From positions 1 through 62,161 of the forward strand of contig WHTW01000028.1 of NCBI GenBank assembly GCA_009377525.1: a stretch of 62,161 nucleotides of DNA, given 5' to 3'. Below, in pieces: positions 21,974-32,123 of the stretch (positions within the stretch are counted from its first letter, which is position 1; each line of letters starts with the position of its first letter). The DNA comes from Rhodospirillales bacterium. Lineage in GTDB: Bacteria; Pseudomonadota; Alphaproteobacteria; Reyranellales; Reyranellaceae. Under the pieces are notes generated by a model, which saw nothing but the letters and a program-made list of their open reading frames with translations, was not told the DNA's origin and ran no database searches. The translations under genes were made by a program, and so were the position numbers.

Positions 21974-23206
21974 TCAAGCCGCCTGGCCGCGCGGTGTTTC
22001 GCCTGCAGGCAGGAGGAAAGTGGCGGCCCAGCAGACGGCAAGCATCGCCGCCGATCCGAACAGGCAGGCCGTCATGCCGCCGAGTTGATAGAGCGCGCCC
22101 GACAGGAGGATGCCGATCAGTCGGCCCGTGGCGTTGGCGGCGTAGTAGAAGCCCACGTCCTCCGCCGCTTTCTCCGAGCCGGCATAGGCAAGGATCAGGT
22201 AGGAATGCAGCGAGGAGTTCACCGCGAACGGCAAGGCAAAGAGGGCCAGGCCCGCGACCACGGCGAGATCGGGATGCCACAAGCCCTGATCCCGCAGCAG
22301 CAAACCGAGCGCCAACGGCACCGCGGTCAACAGGCCGGCCCACAGCCGCGCGTTGGGTACTTCACGGCTGAGGCCATCAGGGCTGCGCGCGACCAGGGCA
22401 GGGGCCGCCGCCTGGATCATGCCGTAGGCGATCGTCCAGGCGGCGAGGAAGGCGCCGACCTCGACGAAGCGCCAGCCCGCCGCGTAGAGGAACACCGGCA
22501 GTCCGACGACGAACCAGACCTCGCGCGCACCGAACAGGAACACGCGGGCGGCGGCGAGCAGGTTGACGCCGCGCGACTTGGCGAAGAACTCGCGCACGGT
22601 CTTCGACGCCTTGGCCTTGCCGAGCTGGCGCGGCAGCAGGAGCAGGCCGGCAACGAAGATGACGCCGATCACACCGGCCATCAGCCACAGCGCCGGCTTG
22701 AATCCAATGACGTCGAGCAGCAGCCCGCCAACGAAGAAGCCGATGCCTTTCATGGCGTTCTTCGAGCCGGTGAACCAGGCCACCCACTTGAAGAGCTGGC
22801 CCGCGCCTTCGACCGACGTCGCCTTGATCGCCGTTTTCGACGCGGTCTTGGTGACGTCCTTGGCGAGGCCGGCAATGCCCTGGGCCGCCACCACCCAGGC
22901 GACCGAAGCCGCGGCGGTCCAGCCCGGATCGAGCGCCGACAGCATCGCCAGTCCCGCGACCTGTAGCGCCTGGCCGACGGCCAGCATGCGCGGGATGCCG
23001 AAACGCGTCGCCAGCCAGCCGCCCACGAGGTTGGCGACGATGCCGGCGAACTCATAGAGCAGGAACAGGAACGCCAGGGTGAACGGCGAATAGCCGAGCT
23101 TGAAGAAGTGCAGCAGCACCAGCATGCGCAGCGCGCCGTCGACCAGGGTGAAGCCCCAGTAGGAGGCGGTGACGACAAGGTAGTGGCGCGCTGCGGGTGC
23201 CATCAC
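21974..23206 (-). CDS. arsJ: ArsJ organoarsenical efflux transporter
   Basis: A 410-residue MFS protein of the ArsJ group ([48 protein letters not shown]). ArsJ exports 1-arseno-3-phosphoglycerate made by the partner GAPDH, which breaks down to arsenate outside the cell. Its start overlaps the end of the GAPDH gene by four bases, as expected for this two-gene pathway. Confidence 0.94.
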   Translation of the reverse strand: MMAPAARHYLVVTASYWGFTLVDGALRMLVLLHFFKLGYSPFTLAFLFLLYEFAGIVANLVGGWLATRFGIPRMLAVGQALQVAGLAMLSALDPGWTAAASVAWVVAAQGIAGLAKDVTKTASKTAIKATSVEGAGQLFKWVAWFTGSKNAMKGIGFFVGGLLLDVIGFKPALWLMAGVIGVIFVAGLLLLPRQLGKAKASKTVREFFAKSRGVNLLAAARVFLFGAREVWFVVGLPVFLYAAGWRFVEVGAFLAAWTIAYGMIQAAAPALVARSPDGLSREVPNARLWAGLLTAVPLALGLLLRDQGLWHPDLAVVAGLALFALPFAVNSSLHSYLILAYAGSEKAAEDVGFYYAANATGRLIGILLSGALYQLGGMTACLFGSAAMLAVCWAATFLLPAGETPRGQAA

Positions 23207-24246
23207 GCCTCCGCGCCGATCACCAGGTTGGCGAGATCGACCATGCGGCAGACATAGCCCATTTCGTTATCGTACCAGGCGTAGACTTTCAGCAGGGTGC
23301 CGTCGGTCACCATCGTGCTCGGCGCATCGACGATCGAGCTCCTGCTGTCGTTGCAGTAGTCGGCCGAGACCAGCGGCCGGGTTTCATAGCCAAGCACGCC
23401 GGCAAGCGAACCCTTCGCTGCGGCGGCGAACAGCTCGTTAACCTCGGCCTCGGTCGTCGCCCGCTTCAGCTCGAAGACGCAGTCGGTGAGGCTGGCATTG
23501 AGCACCGGCGCTCGCACGGCGTGGCCATTGAGCTTGCCCTTGAGCTCGGGATAGATCAGCGCGATCGCCGTGGCGCTGCCCGTCGTGGTCGGCTGCAGCG
23601 ACAGCATGGCCGAGCGGGCGCGGCGCAAGTCCTTGTGCGGCGAATCGACGACCACGTTGGTGTTGGTCGGATCGTGGATGGTGGTGATCTGGCCATGGTG
23701 GATGCCGATCGCCTCGTGGACGACCTTGACCACGGGCGCCAGGCAATTGGTCGTGCACGACGCCGCCGTCAGCAGGCGATGACGGTCGGGCGCGTAGAGC
23801 TGGTCGTTGACGCCGACCACGACGTTCAGCGCGCGGTCGTCCTTGACCGGTGCCGCCACGATCACCCGATTCACGCCGCGCTGGAAGTAGCTGTTGAGCT
23901 GCTCGGGCTTCAGGAACTTGCCGGTGCATTCCAGCACGACCTCGCAGCCGAGATCGCCCCAGGCGACGTCGCCCGGCGAGGCCCCGGCGCTGAAGCCAAG
24001 ATACTTGCCGCCGACCGCGAAGCCGCGCTCGTCGTCGACCTCGAAGGAGCTGTGCCAACGGCCGTGGATGCTGTCGAATTCGAGCAGATGGGCGGTCGCC
24101 GCGGCGCCGCCCTTGATCTCGTTCACGTGCACGACGTCGAGACGGTTGTTGCGGCGCGGGTCGTCGGCCGGGCGATGCACGCCCCCCATCGCCGCGCGCA
24201 GGGCGAGCCTTCCCATGCGCCCCATGCCGTTGATGCCGACTCTCAT
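23203..24246 (-). CDS. ArsJ-associated glyceraldehyde-3-phosphate dehydrogenase
   Basis: A 347-residue type I GAPDH with the N-terminal NAD motif [15 protein letters not shown] and catalytic cysteine in [11 protein letters not shown]. With arsenate in place of phosphate it forms 1-arseno-3-phosphoglycerate, the substrate of ArsJ. The coupling to arsJ and the position after arsR-arsC mark it as the arsenic-dedicated paralogue rather than the glycolytic enzyme. Confidence 0.93.
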   Translation of the reverse strand: MRVGINGMGRMGRLALRAAMGGVHRPADDPRRNNRLDVVHVNEIKGGAAATAHLLEFDSIHGRWHSSFEVDDERGFAVGGKYLGFSAGASPGDVAWGDLGCEVVLECTGKFLKPEQLNSYFQRGVNRVIVAAPVKDDRALNVVVGVNDQLYAPDRHRLLTAASCTTNCLAPVVKVVHEAIGIHHGQITTIHDPTNTNVVVDSPHKDLRRARSAMLSLQPTTTGSATAIALIYPELKGKLNGHAVRAPVLNASLTDCVFELKRATTEAEVNELFAAAAKGSLAGVLGYETRPLVSADYCNDSRSSIVDAPSTMVTDGTLLKVYAWYDNEMGYVCRMVDLANLVIGAEA

Positions 24247-24262
24247 GGTGACTCCTCATGGT

Positions 24263-24340
24263 CTTCCGGACCGCGCGCTGGGTCGCGTTTGACGCGACCC
24301 AGCGCGCTCATGAGCGCGCAAGATGCGCGCGGTCCGGAAG
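24263..24340. repeat. Long GC palindrome, family A (copy A2)
   Basis: The outer arms CTTCCGGACCGCGCGC and GCGCGCGGTCCGGAAG match A1 and A3. A separate inner hairpin (CTGGGTCGCG/CGCGACCCAG) and the TCATGAG core sit within. It lies between the arsR-arsC fusion and the GAPDH gene, so it could reduce read-through between them. Confidence 0.85.
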
Positions 24341-24368
24341 AGTTTGAACGATAAGCAGGCAACATCAG

Positions 24369-25220
24369 TCAGACCGGCGCCCTCGAGCTGTCGCCCATCT
24401 CGTCGAGCCGCTTCTTGAGCGCGATCCGGTCGAGCGAGGCGTGCGGCAGGTTGACGAAGATTTCCAGCCGGCGGCGGATCATGCCGTAGAGCTCGTTGAT
24501 CATGGTGGCGCGCTCGGTCGGCGTGCCCTTGAACTTCGCCGGATCGGGCAGCGGCCAGGCGGCCGTGATGGGATTTTCCCCGACATCCGGGCAGTCCTGG
24601 CCCTGCAGCGTGTCGCAGAGCGTGATGACGAAATCCATCTGCGGCGCGTCCGCGCCGGTGAACCGGTTCCACGATTTGCAATGGAGACCGGACGTGTCGT
24701 GGCCGAGGGTGGCGAGCTTCTGGATCACTTCCGGCATGGGGTTGCGTGCCGGCTCCGACCCTGCGGAATAGGCGTTGAACTTGCCCTTGCCGATCTTGTC
24801 GAGGATGGCCTGGGCCATCAGCGAGCGCGCCGAATTGTGCGTGCACAGGAACAGGACGTTGAAAGTCGCAGTCATGTGGTCATCCTCTGGCAGGTCATCG
24901 GGGAACAATCGCGCCAGGTCGCCGCAGAGCTCGGGGCGCCCCGAGCAACAGGTCTCGGTCAGGAAGCTGAAAAGCGAACGCAGGCCGAAGAAGCGCACGG
25001 CATAGATCAGCTGGCGTCCGCGCCGCGTCGACTGGATGAGCTGGGCCTGCTCGAGCGCGGCGAGATGGAAGGACAGTGTCGAAGGCGGCTGGTGCAGCGC
25101 GGCGGCGAGCTCGCCGGCCGCCATGCCCGACGCGCCCCGCTCGGCCAGAAGGCGCATGAGCTCGAGCCGCGTTTCCTGCGCCAGCGCGGCAAATCCCGCC
25201 ACGGCTTGCTTTGATTCCAT
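24369..25220 (-). CDS. ArsR-ArsC fusion: metalloregulator joined to arsenate reductase
   Basis: A 283-residue two-domain protein. Residues 1-100 are an ArsR winged helix (PPSTLSFHLAAL) with C91, C92 and C99 after it. From about M116, a low-molecular-weight-phosphatase-type arsenate reductase follows, with the CX5R loop C126-THNSA-R132 and redox cysteines C202 and C210, as in thioredoxin-dependent ArsC. It should both repress the operon and reduce As(V) to As(III). It is first in the unit with GAPDH and arsJ. A palindromic operator candidate abuts its start, and no normal ribosome site is visible. Confidence 0.9.
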   Translation of the reverse strand: MESKQAVAGFAALAQETRLELMRLLAERGASGMAAGELAAALHQPPSTLSFHLAALEQAQLIQSTRRGRQLIYAVRFFGLRSLFSFLTETCCSGRPELCGDLARLFPDDLPEDDHMTATFNVLFLCTHNSARSLMAQAILDKIGKGKFNAYSAGSEPARNPMPEVIQKLATLGHDTSGLHCKSWNRFTGADAPQMDFVITLCDTLQGQDCPDVGENPITAAWPLPDPAKFKGTPTERATMINELYGMIRRRLEIFVNLPHASLDRIALKKRLDEMGDSSRAPV

Positions 25221-25221
25221 A

Positions 25222-25231
25222 ATTCGAGAAT
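25222..25231. promoter_or_regulatory. Putative ArsR operator at the arsR-arsC start
   Basis: ATTCGAGAAT (arms ATTC and GAAT, GA centre) starts two bases upstream of the fusion gene's ATG, where a ribosome site would be. Repressor binding here would block transcription start or an early leader. It matches the acr3 operator candidate. Confidence 0.5.
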
Positions 25232-25295
25232 AGTCGAAAAGTGTGGCAAACGCATGACGATTCGGCGGGCTCCAGCCTGGGATTTGCAGAGCGGC

Positions 25296-25407
25296 TTCCG
25301 ATCAGATGGAACCGCTCGCGGTTCCATCTGATCGGAAACGCGTTGTTTCAGTAGGAGTGCCCAAACGGCATTGTCCGTCCGGCTGGTTCCAGCCGGACGG
25401 ACAATGC
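25296..25407. repeat. Double-hairpin element, family B (copy B3)
   Basis: Hairpin 1 is a perfect 42-bp repeat at 25296-25337 (arms TTCCGATCAGATGGAACCGC and its complement). The spacer starts ACGCGTTGTT, as in B1 and B2. Hairpin 2 is a 40-bp repeat at 25368-25407 (GCATTGTCCGTCCGGCTG and complement). It sits at the broken 3' end of an MFS pseudogene. Confidence 0.9.
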
Positions 25408-25823
25408 TCAAGGTCTTCGACGCCGCCTTACGGCTTTGCGAAGCGAGTTGCGCGATCCTGAGAAAGGTGACGATCGCGCAGACGCCGAGGACAGACGTGA
25501 GCGCCAGCGCCCACGCCACATCCAGATTCTCCATCAGGAAGGCGAACACGAACGGCGCCACGGCGGAGACGATCAGGCGAACGGCGATCCACCCATCGGC
25601 CCGCCCACGGCGCGGCGAGCCCGGCCGCGAGCAGGGACACCGACAGCGCGCCGAAGATCCATTCGCTCGACCAGTCGAGGTCCCTGGCCATGGCGGGCGC
25701 AAGCACGCTGAAGGCGTAGTAGAGCGTGCCGTATCCGATGATCTGGGTGAGGCCCAGGGCGGCAACGACCAGCCAGCGGTCGAGCGGGCTTGTGCGGGAC
25801 GGTCGGCGCGGTGGGCTTGACAT
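25408..25823 (-). pseudogene. MFS transporter remnant with internal deletion
   Basis: The N-terminal 80 residues are a normal MFS start (WLVVAALGLTQIIGYGTLYY, GAALS-like segment, APWAGRWVDR). The match then jumps, in another frame, to a C-terminal MFS fragment (LIVSAVAPFVFAFLMENL, ALALTSVLGVCAIVTF). Most of the protein is missing, and the 3' end runs into the B3 element. It is related to the MFS gene at 16107. Confidence 0.7.
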
Positions 25824-25855
25824 CTACTCTACTTTGCTAGTGATATGGATATGAC

Positions 25856-26188
25856 ATGGCGACCCGTGCGCAGCAACGCGAACAATCGGCGGCCGATGCC
25901 CTGGCGGCGTTGGGCAATCGCACGCGCCTGCGCGTCTTCAAGCTGCTGGTCCGGGCCGGCCCCCAGGGGACCAACATCGGCACCATCCAGCGCCTGCTCG
26001 GCGTACCGGCAACGACCCTGGGCCATCACCTCGGCACGCTCGCGGCGGCCGGCCTCGTCAGTCAGGACCGTCGCGGCCGCGAAGTCATCTGCACGGCCAA
26101 CTTCAAGGCCATCGGCGAAGTTCTCGCTTACGTCAAGGAGGAGTGCTGCGCCGGCGTTACCTTCGATGAGGGCAGCAGGGCGGCCTGA
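25856..26188 (+). CDS. ArsR-family regulator of the ArsP-like permease
   Basis: A 110-residue winged-helix repressor (NRTRLRVFKLLVRAG, ATTLGHHLGTLAAAGLV) with likely sensing cysteines in REVICTA and KEECCAGV. It lies 47 bp upstream of the permease gene with a perfect palindrome between them. It probably senses a trivalent organic or inorganic arsenical. Confidence 0.87.
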   Translation: MATRAQQREQSAADALAALGNRTRLRVFKLLVRAGPQGTNIGTIQRLLGVPATTLGHHLGTLAAAGLVSQDRRGREVICTANFKAIGEVLAYVKEECCAGVTFDEGSRAA

Positions 26189-26208
26189 AAAATTTTTGCT
26201 CGGATATA

Positions 26209-26222
26209 TCTAGGAACCTAGA
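26209..26222. promoter_or_regulatory. Palindromic operator candidate before the permease
   Basis: TCTAGGAACCTAGA is a perfect inverted repeat (arms TCTAGG and CCTAGA, AA centre) 13-26 bp upstream of the permease ATG. It is likely the site of the adjacent ArsR protein. Confidence 0.5.
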
Positions 26223-26234
26223 GGGATAGAGAAA

Positions 26235-27275
26235 ATGTCGATTCACGGCATGCTGACGGAAGCCCGCGAGTGGCGCCGGCTTCGAATCGATACGGCGTGG
26301 ATGGCGGTCGCTGCGATCTTTGCCGTTCTCGTTGCCCTCGTGCCGCAGCAGGCCGCGGCATCGGCGGTATTCACGGCGAAGGCGGTGTGGAGCGTGCTGC
26401 CGTTCTTCGTCCTGTCGATCGGCCTTGCCGCCTACGCCAAGGCAACCGGTGCGGAGAACCTGATCGCCAAGGCATTCTCCGGCCGATCGGAAGTGATGGT
26501 CGTCTTCGCCAGCCTGATGGGCGCGCTGTCGCCCTTCTGCTCGTGCGGCGTCATTCCCATCATTGCGGCCCTTCTTGCGTCAGGTGTTCCGCTCGCCCCG
26601 GTGATGGCCTTCTGGCTGGCCTCGCCGCTGATGGACCCGTCGATGTTCGCCATCACCACCGGCGTGCTCGGCCTTCCGTTTGCGATCGCCAAGACGGTTG
26701 CCGCCCTGTCGGTCGGGTTGCTGGGCGGCTTCGGCGTGCTGGCGCTGCAACGCTTAGGACTCCTGGTTGGATCGCCGCTGCAGGACGGTGTCGGCAACGG
26801 GGGCTGCGGAGGTTCGAAGATCCGCAATCCCAAGGCCGTGGTCTGGCGCTATTGGCAGGAGCCTGCGCGCCGGGAAACCTTCTGGGCGGGTGCGCGCCAG
26901 AACGCGCTCTTCCTCGGCAAATGGCTCGTGCTGGCCTTCGCGCTCGAAAGCCTGATGGTGGCCTACGTGCCTGCGGATCTGATCGGCGGCATCGCCGGTG
27001 ACGGCGGCTTCCTCTCGATCCTGGTCGCCACCCTTGTCGGCATCCCGAGCTATCTCAATGGCAACGCCGCGCTGCCGCTGGTCGCGGGATTGATGGACAA
27101 GGGCATGGCGCCGGGTGCCGCGATGGCGTTCCTGGTGAGCGGTGGCGTGACATCGATACCGGCCGCCCTTGCCGTTTGGGGGATCGCGCGTCGGCGGGTC
27201 TTCGCTGCCTATCTCGCCTTCGCCGTGCTTGGCGCCGTTCTGTCCGGCATCGCGTTTCAGGTCGTCGCGGGCTGA
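26235..27275 (+). CDS. ArsP/DUF318-type permease
   Basis: A 346-residue membrane permease with two repeated halves. The conserved Cys motif SPFCSCGVIPI in the first half and GIPSYLNGNAALP in the second fit the DUF318/ArsP permease family. ArsP members export trivalent organoarsenicals. The neighbouring arsR and the surrounding arsenic genes support that role, though related permeases with other substrates exist. Confidence 0.75.
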   Translation: MSIHGMLTEAREWRRLRIDTAWMAVAAIFAVLVALVPQQAAASAVFTAKAVWSVLPFFVLSIGLAAYAKATGAENLIAKAFSGRSEVMVVFASLMGALSPFCSCGVIPIIAALLASGVPLAPVMAFWLASPLMDPSMFAITTGVLGLPFAIAKTVAALSVGLLGGFGVLALQRLGLLVGSPLQDGVGNGGCGGSKIRNPKAVVWRYWQEPARRETFWAGARQNALFLGKWLVLAFALESLMVAYVPADLIGGIAGDGGFLSILVATLVGIPSYLNGNAALPLVAGLMDKGMAPGAAMAFLVSGGVTSIPAALAVWGIARRRVFAAYLAFAVLGAVLSGIAFQVVAG

Positions 27276-27451
27276 CTGCTGTCACTGCTTGCACGTGAAT
27301 TTTGGCAGTGTACGGCACGCCAAAAATCCACGACCTTTGGACGCCCCGAACAGTTCATGATATGTTCAAAATCGCAGTGATTGGCCAAGCTGGCCGGTAA
27401 TCCTGCGGTCCCATTCGTGGTTTTGATTCCATCCTCAGCAGTCGCCGGCGA

Positions 27452-27488
27452 CTGTCACGAGACTGTCATATAATCGTAATATGACAGT
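27452..27488 (+). promoter_or_regulatory. Pho box and overlapping palindrome upstream of pstS
   Basis: CTGTCACGAGACTGTCAT (27452-27469) holds two CTGTCA repeats 11 bp apart, the PhoB-binding consensus. It overlaps an inverted repeat with arms ACTGTCATAT and ATATGACAGT (27462-27488). It lies about 55-90 bp before the pstS ATG and indicates induction on phosphate starvation by the PhoB encoded downstream. Confidence 0.85.
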
Positions 27489-27540
27489 GATGTGCGGCTC
27501 CTAGGGGAAGGACGCTTCGAATTCTCGAAGGAGGGACCCT

Positions 27541-28587
27541 ATGAATTTCGCAAGAATCGCCTTGGTGACGGCCGCTGTGGCCTTTTCGTCGATGGCGGCC
27601 AACGCAGCCGACATCTCCGGCGCCGGCGCCACGTTTCCGTATCCGATCTATGCCAAGTGGGCTGATGCCTACAAGAAAGAGACCGGCAACGGCCTCAACT
27701 ACCAGTCGATCGGCTCGGGCGGCGGCATCAAGCAGATCAAGGCCAAGACCGTGACCTTCGGCGCCTCCGACGCGCCGCTGCCAGGCAAGGAGCTCGACGC
27801 GACCGGCCTGGCGCAGTTCCCCATGGTGATGGGCGCCATCGTGCCTGTGGTGAACCTCGACGGCGTCAAGCCGGGCGACCTCACGCTCGACGGCCCGACG
27901 GTGGCCAAGATCTACCTCGGCCAGATCAAGAGCTGGGATGATCCGGCGATCGCCAAGCTCAACCCCAATGCCAAGCTGCCCAAGCAGGCGATCGTGCCGG
28001 TGCGCCGGTCGGACGGCTCGGGCACGACCTACAACTTCGCCTACTACCTCGCCGATGTGAGCCCCGAGTGGAAGGCCAAGGTCGGCGTCAGCACGGCCCT
28101 GCAGTGGCCGGTCGGCATCGGCGCCAAGGGCAACGAGGGCGTCGCCAACAACGTCGCCAACACCAAGGGCTCGATCGGCTATGTCGAATACGCCTATGCC
28201 AAGCAGAACAAGCTCACCCACACCAAGATGGTGAACAAGGCGGGCAAGACGGTCGAGCCGTCGTCGGCCACCTTCCAGGCCGCGGCCGCCAATGCCGACT
28301 GGAAGTCGCAGCCCGGCTACGGCGTGATCCTCGCCAACCAGCCCGGCGACCAGTCGTGGCCGATGACGGCGGCGACCTGGATCCTGCTCTACAAGAAGCC
28401 GCAGGACACGGCTGCCACCGGTGAGGCGCTGAAGTTCTTCGCCTGGTCCTATGCCAAGGGCGCCAAGATGGCCGAGGAGCTCGACTACGTGCCGATGCCC
28501 GCCAAGGTCGTGAACGACATCCAGAAGATGTGGTCGACGGATATCAAGGACTCGGGCGGCAAGCCCCTGTTCTCGCCGACCAACTGA
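27541..28587 (+). CDS. pstS: Phosphate-binding periplasmic protein PstS
   Basis: A 348-residue phosphate-binding protein with a signal peptide ([16 protein letters not shown]) and the family segments [16 protein letters not shown] and [12 protein letters not shown]. It captures phosphate in the periplasm for PstCAB. A GGAGG site lies just before the ATG. It is first in pstSCAB-phoU-phoB, behind a Pho box. Confidence 0.97.
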   Translation: MNFARIALVTAAVAFSSMAANAADISGAGATFPYPIYAKWADAYKKETGNGLNYQSIGSGGGIKQIKAKTVTFGASDAPLPGKELDATGLAQFPMVMGAIVPVVNLDGVKPGDLTLDGPTVAKIYLGQIKSWDDPAIAKLNPNAKLPKQAIVPVRRSDGSGTTYNFAYYLADVSPEWKAKVGVSTALQWPVGIGAKGNEGVANNVANTKGSIGYVEYAYAKQNKLTHTKMVNKAGKTVEPSSATFQAAAANADWKSQPGYGVILANQPGDQSWPMTAATWILLYKKPQDTAATGEALKFFAWSYAKGAKMAEELDYVPMPAKVVNDIQKMWSTDIKDSGGKPLFSPTN

Positions 28588-28610
28588 CGAGAGCGGACTG
28601 ATTCGAGAAG

Positions 28611-28636
28611 GGCGGATGCGAAAGCTCGCATCCGCC
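28611..28636 (+). terminator. Stem-loop between pstS and pstC
   Basis: A perfect 11-bp stem (GGCGGATGCGA and complement) with loop AAGC. No U-tract follows. It is more likely to protect the pstS mRNA end or to attenuate transcription than to terminate fully, as is common after pstS. Confidence 0.6.
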
Positions 28637-28677
28637 GCTTCTCCGCTTCATCCGCCGAGGGTGAAGGCGAGGGGCCG

Positions 28678-29691
28678 ATGGATTCCGGGGGGCGTGACGT
28701 GACCGACATGACATTGAGAGGCACGAGCGTGACGGCGGCCGAGGCGGCCTCGCGCAGCGCCGTGCTGAAACGGCTCCGTCTGACCGACGTGGTCTTCCAT
28801 GGCTTGACGCGAGCGGCTGCCTTCGCGGTGCTGGCGCTGCTGAGCGGCGTGATCATCGCGTTGGTCATTGGCGCCGCGCCGGCGCTCGGCACCTTCGGCT
28901 TTTCCTTCCTGTTCGACGAATCGTGGAACCCGGTCACCGAGCGCTTCGGTGCGCTGGCGCCGATCTACGGCACGCTGATCACCTCGGCCATCGCCATGCT
29001 GATCGCCGTGCCGGTCGGCCTGATGATCGCGTTCTTCCTCACCGAGCTCTGCCCGATGGTCCTGCGCCGGCCGATCGGTATCGCCATCGAGCTGCTGGCC
29101 GGCATCCCCAGCATCATCTACGGCATCTGGGGCCTGTTCGTGTTCGCGCCGTTCCTGCAGGAGTACATCCAGCCTTTCCTGATCGGCACGTTCGAGAACG
29201 TGCCGGTGCTCGACTCGCTGTTCGCCGGCCCGCCCTACGGTATCGGCATGCTGACCGCCGGCCTGATCCTGGCGATCATGGTGCTGCCCTTCGTCACCTC
29301 GATCTCGCGCGACGTGTTCGACGCCGTGCCGCCGGTGCTGAAGGAGGCGGCCTACGGCGTCGGCTGCACGACCTGGGAGGTCTTCCGCTACGTCGTCCTG
29401 CCGTTCACGCGGGTCGGCGTCATCGGCGGCTTCATGCTGGGCCTTGGCCGTGCGCTGGGCGAGACCATGGCGGTCACCTTCGTGATCGGCAACGCCCACC
29501 ACGTGTCCGCTTCGCTGTTCGCGCCGGGCACGACGATCTCGGCGTCGATCGCCAACGAATTCACCGAAGCGGTGGGTGACCTCTACACCTCCTCGCTGGT
29601 CGCGTTGGGCCTGATCCTGTTCTTCATCACCTTCATCGTGCTGGCGATTGCGCGCTACATGCTGTTGCGCCTCCAGCAGCAAGGCCGGTGA
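28678..29691 (+). CDS. pstC: Phosphate ABC transporter permease PstC
   Basis: A 337-residue six-segment permease with the ABC-interaction region [20 protein letters not shown] and [12 protein letters not shown]. With PstA it forms the inner-membrane channel. The N-terminal 35 residues before the first membrane segment are longer than usual, so a later start is possible. Confidence 0.94.
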   Translation: MDSGGRDVTDMTLRGTSVTAAEAASRSAVLKRLRLTDVVFHGLTRAAAFAVLALLSGVIIALVIGAAPALGTFGFSFLFDESWNPVTERFGALAPIYGTLITSAIAMLIAVPVGLMIAFFLTELCPMVLRRPIGIAIELLAGIPSIIYGIWGLFVFAPFLQEYIQPFLIGTFENVPVLDSLFAGPPYGIGMLTAGLILAIMVLPFVTSISRDVFDAVPPVLKEAAYGVGCTTWEVFRYVVLPFTRVGVIGGFMLGLGRALGETMAVTFVIGNAHHVSASLFAPGTTISASIANEFTEAVGDLYTSSLVALGLILFFITFIVLAIARYMLLRLQQQGR

Positions 29692-29695
29692 CACC

Positions 29696-30565
29696 ATGAC
29701 CGACATGACGATCGTCGCCTCCAAGAGCCCGCTCTATTCCGGCCGCCGCCGCCGCAACGCCATCGCCAAGACTCTGGCGTGGATCGCCACGGCCTTCGGC
29801 CTCGGCTGGCTGGTGCTGATCCTGGGCATCCTGCTGTTCGAAGGCCTCGGCGGGCTGTCGCTGTCAGTCTTCTCCGAGAACACGCCGCCGCCGGGCGCCG
29901 CCGGCGGCCTGATGAACGCCATCGTCGGCAGCCTGATCATCACGGTCCTGGCCGTCATCATCGGCACCCCGATCGGCATCCTGGCTGGCACCTATCTCGC
30001 CGAGTACGGCCGTCACGACAAGCTCTCGAGCGTCGTGCGCTTCATCAACGACATCCTGCTCAGCGCGCCCTCGATCGTGATCGGCCTGTTCGTCTACGAG
30101 ATCATGGTGGCGCCGATGGGCCACTTCTCGGGATGGGCGGGCGCCGTCGCCCTGGCGGTGATCGTGATCCCCGTCGTGGTGCGCACCACCGAGGACATGC
30201 TGACCCTGGTGCCCGACACGCTGCGCGAGGCCGCCGCCTCGATCGGCCTGCCGCGGGCGCTGATGATCATGCGCATCGCCTATCGCGCGGCGCGCGCCGG
30301 CATCGTCACCGGCGTGCTGCTGGCGATCGCCCGCATCAGCGGCGAGACCGCACCGCTCCTGTTCACGGCGCTGAACAACCAGTTCTTCAGCGTCAACATG
30401 AACCAGCCGATGCCCAGCCTGCCGGTGGTCATCTTCCAGTTCGCCCTGTCGCCCTACGAGGAATGGCAGAGCCTCGCCTGGACCGGCGCGCTCCTGATCA
30501 CCGTCACCGTGCTGGCGCTCAGCATCATTGCCCGATCCCTTACAGCCACAAGGAAGTCGTCATGA
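29696..30565 (+). CDS. pstA: Phosphate ABC transporter permease PstA
   Basis: A 289-residue six-segment permease ([33 protein letters not shown]). The ATG at 29696 lies four bases after the pstC stop; an earlier in-frame start would read inside pstC. Its stop overlaps the pstB ATG. Confidence 0.95.
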   Translation: MTDMTIVASKSPLYSGRRRRNAIAKTLAWIATAFGLGWLVLILGILLFEGLGGLSLSVFSENTPPPGAAGGLMNAIVGSLIITVLAVIIGTPIGILAGTYLAEYGRHDKLSSVVRFINDILLSAPSIVIGLFVYEIMVAPMGHFSGWAGAVALAVIVIPVVVRTTEDMLTLVPDTLREAAASIGLPRALMIMRIAYRAARAGIVTGVLLAIARISGETAPLLFTALNNQFFSVNMNQPMPSLPVVIFQFALSPYEEWQSLAWTGALLITVTVLALSIIARSLTATRKSS

Positions 30566-31398
30566 GCATCGCTTCGACCAACGGCCATGGCCTTTCGACC
30601 GCCGTGCCCGTGGCGACCCACGCCAAGGTCGACACCGCCGGCCTCGCCGAGAAGGTGGGGATCCGGAATCTCGAGTTCTTCTACGGCGACAGCCGGGCGC
30701 TGAAGAGCCTCACGCTGTCGCTCTACGCCAACAAGACAACGGCCTTCATCGGTCCCTCGGGCTGCGGCAAGTCCACGCTGCTGCGCATCCTCAACCGCAT
30801 GTACGACCTCTATCCCGGCCAGCGCGCCACCGGCGAGGTGATGTTCGACGGCGACAACCTCCTGCGCGCCGACCAAGACATCAATCTGTTGCGTGCCCGC
30901 ATCGGCATGGTGTTCCAGAAGCCGACGCCGTTTCCCATGTCGATCTATGAGAACATCGCCTTCGGCGTGCGGCTCTACGAGACCCTGCCGCGCGCCGAGC
31001 TCGACAATCGCGTCGAATCGGCGTTGCGCCGTGCGGCCCTGTGGGACGAGGTCAAGGACAAGCTCGCCGCCAACGGCCAGAGCCTGTCGGGCGGCCAGCA
31101 GCAGCGGCTCTGCATCGCGCGTACGGTCTCGGTGAAGCCCGAGGTGATTCTCTTCGACGAGCCGTGCTCGGCACTCGATCCGATCTCGACCGCCAAGATC
31201 GAGGAGCTGATCGACGAGCTGAAGCAGGACTACACGATCGTCATCGTCACCCACAACATGCAGCAGGCTGCGCGCGTCTCGGACTTCACCGCCTTCATGT
31301 ATCTTGGCGAGCTGATCGAGTTCGGCGCCACCGAGACGCTGTTCACGACCCCCAAGGACAGCCGCACCCAGGCCTACATCACCGGCCGCTTCGGCTGA
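30562..31398 (+). CDS. pstB: Phosphate ABC transporter ATPase PstB
   Basis: A 278-residue ABC ATPase with Walker [10 protein letters not shown], signature LSGGQQQRL and Walker [12 protein letters not shown], followed by the switch histidine in VTHNM. It drives phosphate uptake through PstCA. An N-terminal extension of about 30 residues precedes the ABC fold. The start is coupled to pstA by ATGA. Confidence 0.96.
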   Translation: MSIASTNGHGLSTAVPVATHAKVDTAGLAEKVGIRNLEFFYGDSRALKSLTLSLYANKTTAFIGPSGCGKSTLLRILNRMYDLYPGQRATGEVMFDGDNLLRADQDINLLRARIGMVFQKPTPFPMSIYENIAFGVRLYETLPRAELDNRVESALRRAALWDEVKDKLAANGQSLSGGQQQRLCIARTVSVKPEVILFDEPCSALDPISTAKIEELIDELKQDYTIVIVTHNMQQAARVSDFTAFMYLGELIEFGATETLFTTPKDSRTQAYITGRFG

Positions 31399-31412
31399 TA
31401 ACGGAGAACAAC

Positions 31413-32123
31413 ATGGCCGAACATACCCTCAAGCGTTTCGACGAAGAGCTGGAGCGGCTGAGCTCGACCATCAGCGAGATGGGCGGCCTGGCCGAGACCC
31501 AGCTCGCGCAGTGCCTGGTGGCGTTGCGGCAAGGCGATTCGGAGGTCGCCGAGCAGGTGATCGGTGCCGACGCCCGCGTCGATGCCCTGGACAACGCCGT
31601 GCAGGAGCAGACGGTCAAGCTTCTGGCCCTGCGCCAGCCGATGGCGGTCGACCTTCGCGTCATCCTGTCGTCGATCAAGATCGCCGCCGCACTGGAGCGC
31701 ATCGCCGACTACGCCAAGAACACGGCCAAGCGCACCATCGTGCTGAACAACGTGACGGCGCCGCCGGCGGCAGTGGCCGGCATCGATCGGCTGGGCCGCC
31801 TGGTGCGCACGGCGCTCAAGGACGTGCTCGACGCCTTCGCCTCGGGCGACGTCGCCAAGGCGCACGATGTGTGGGAGCGCGACGAGGAGATCGACCAAGT
31901 CTATACCGGCCTGTTCCGCGAGCTCCTGACCTACATGATGGAGGATCCGCGCACCATCACCTCGTGCACGCATCTTCTGTTCATGGCCAAGAACATCGAG
32001 CGCGCCGGCGACCATGTCACCAACATCGCCGAGCTGGTGAGTTTCCGCGCCACCGGGCACGGCTTCGACGAGGCGCGGCCCAAGGGAAGCGCGTCGCTCT
32101 ATGCGGCGGGCAACGCGTCATGA
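31413..32123 (+). CDS. phoU: Phosphate signalling protein PhoU
   Basis: A 236-residue all-helical protein with two PhoU repeats (VDLRVILSSIKIAAALERI with DYAKN in the first, LLFMAKNIERAGDHVTNIAE in the second). It links Pst transport to PhoR/PhoB signalling as a negative regulator. It starts 15 bases after pstB and overlaps phoB by four bases. Confidence 0.95.
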   Translation: MAEHTLKRFDEELERLSSTISEMGGLAETQLAQCLVALRQGDSEVAEQVIGADARVDALDNAVQEQTVKLLALRQPMAVDLRVILSSIKIAAALERIADYAKNTAKRTIVLNNVTAPPAAVAGIDRLGRLVRTALKDVLDAFASGDVAKAHDVWERDEEIDQVYTGLFRELLTYMMEDPRTITSCTHLLFMAKNIERAGDHVTNIAELVSFRATGHGFDEARPKGSASLYAAGNAS

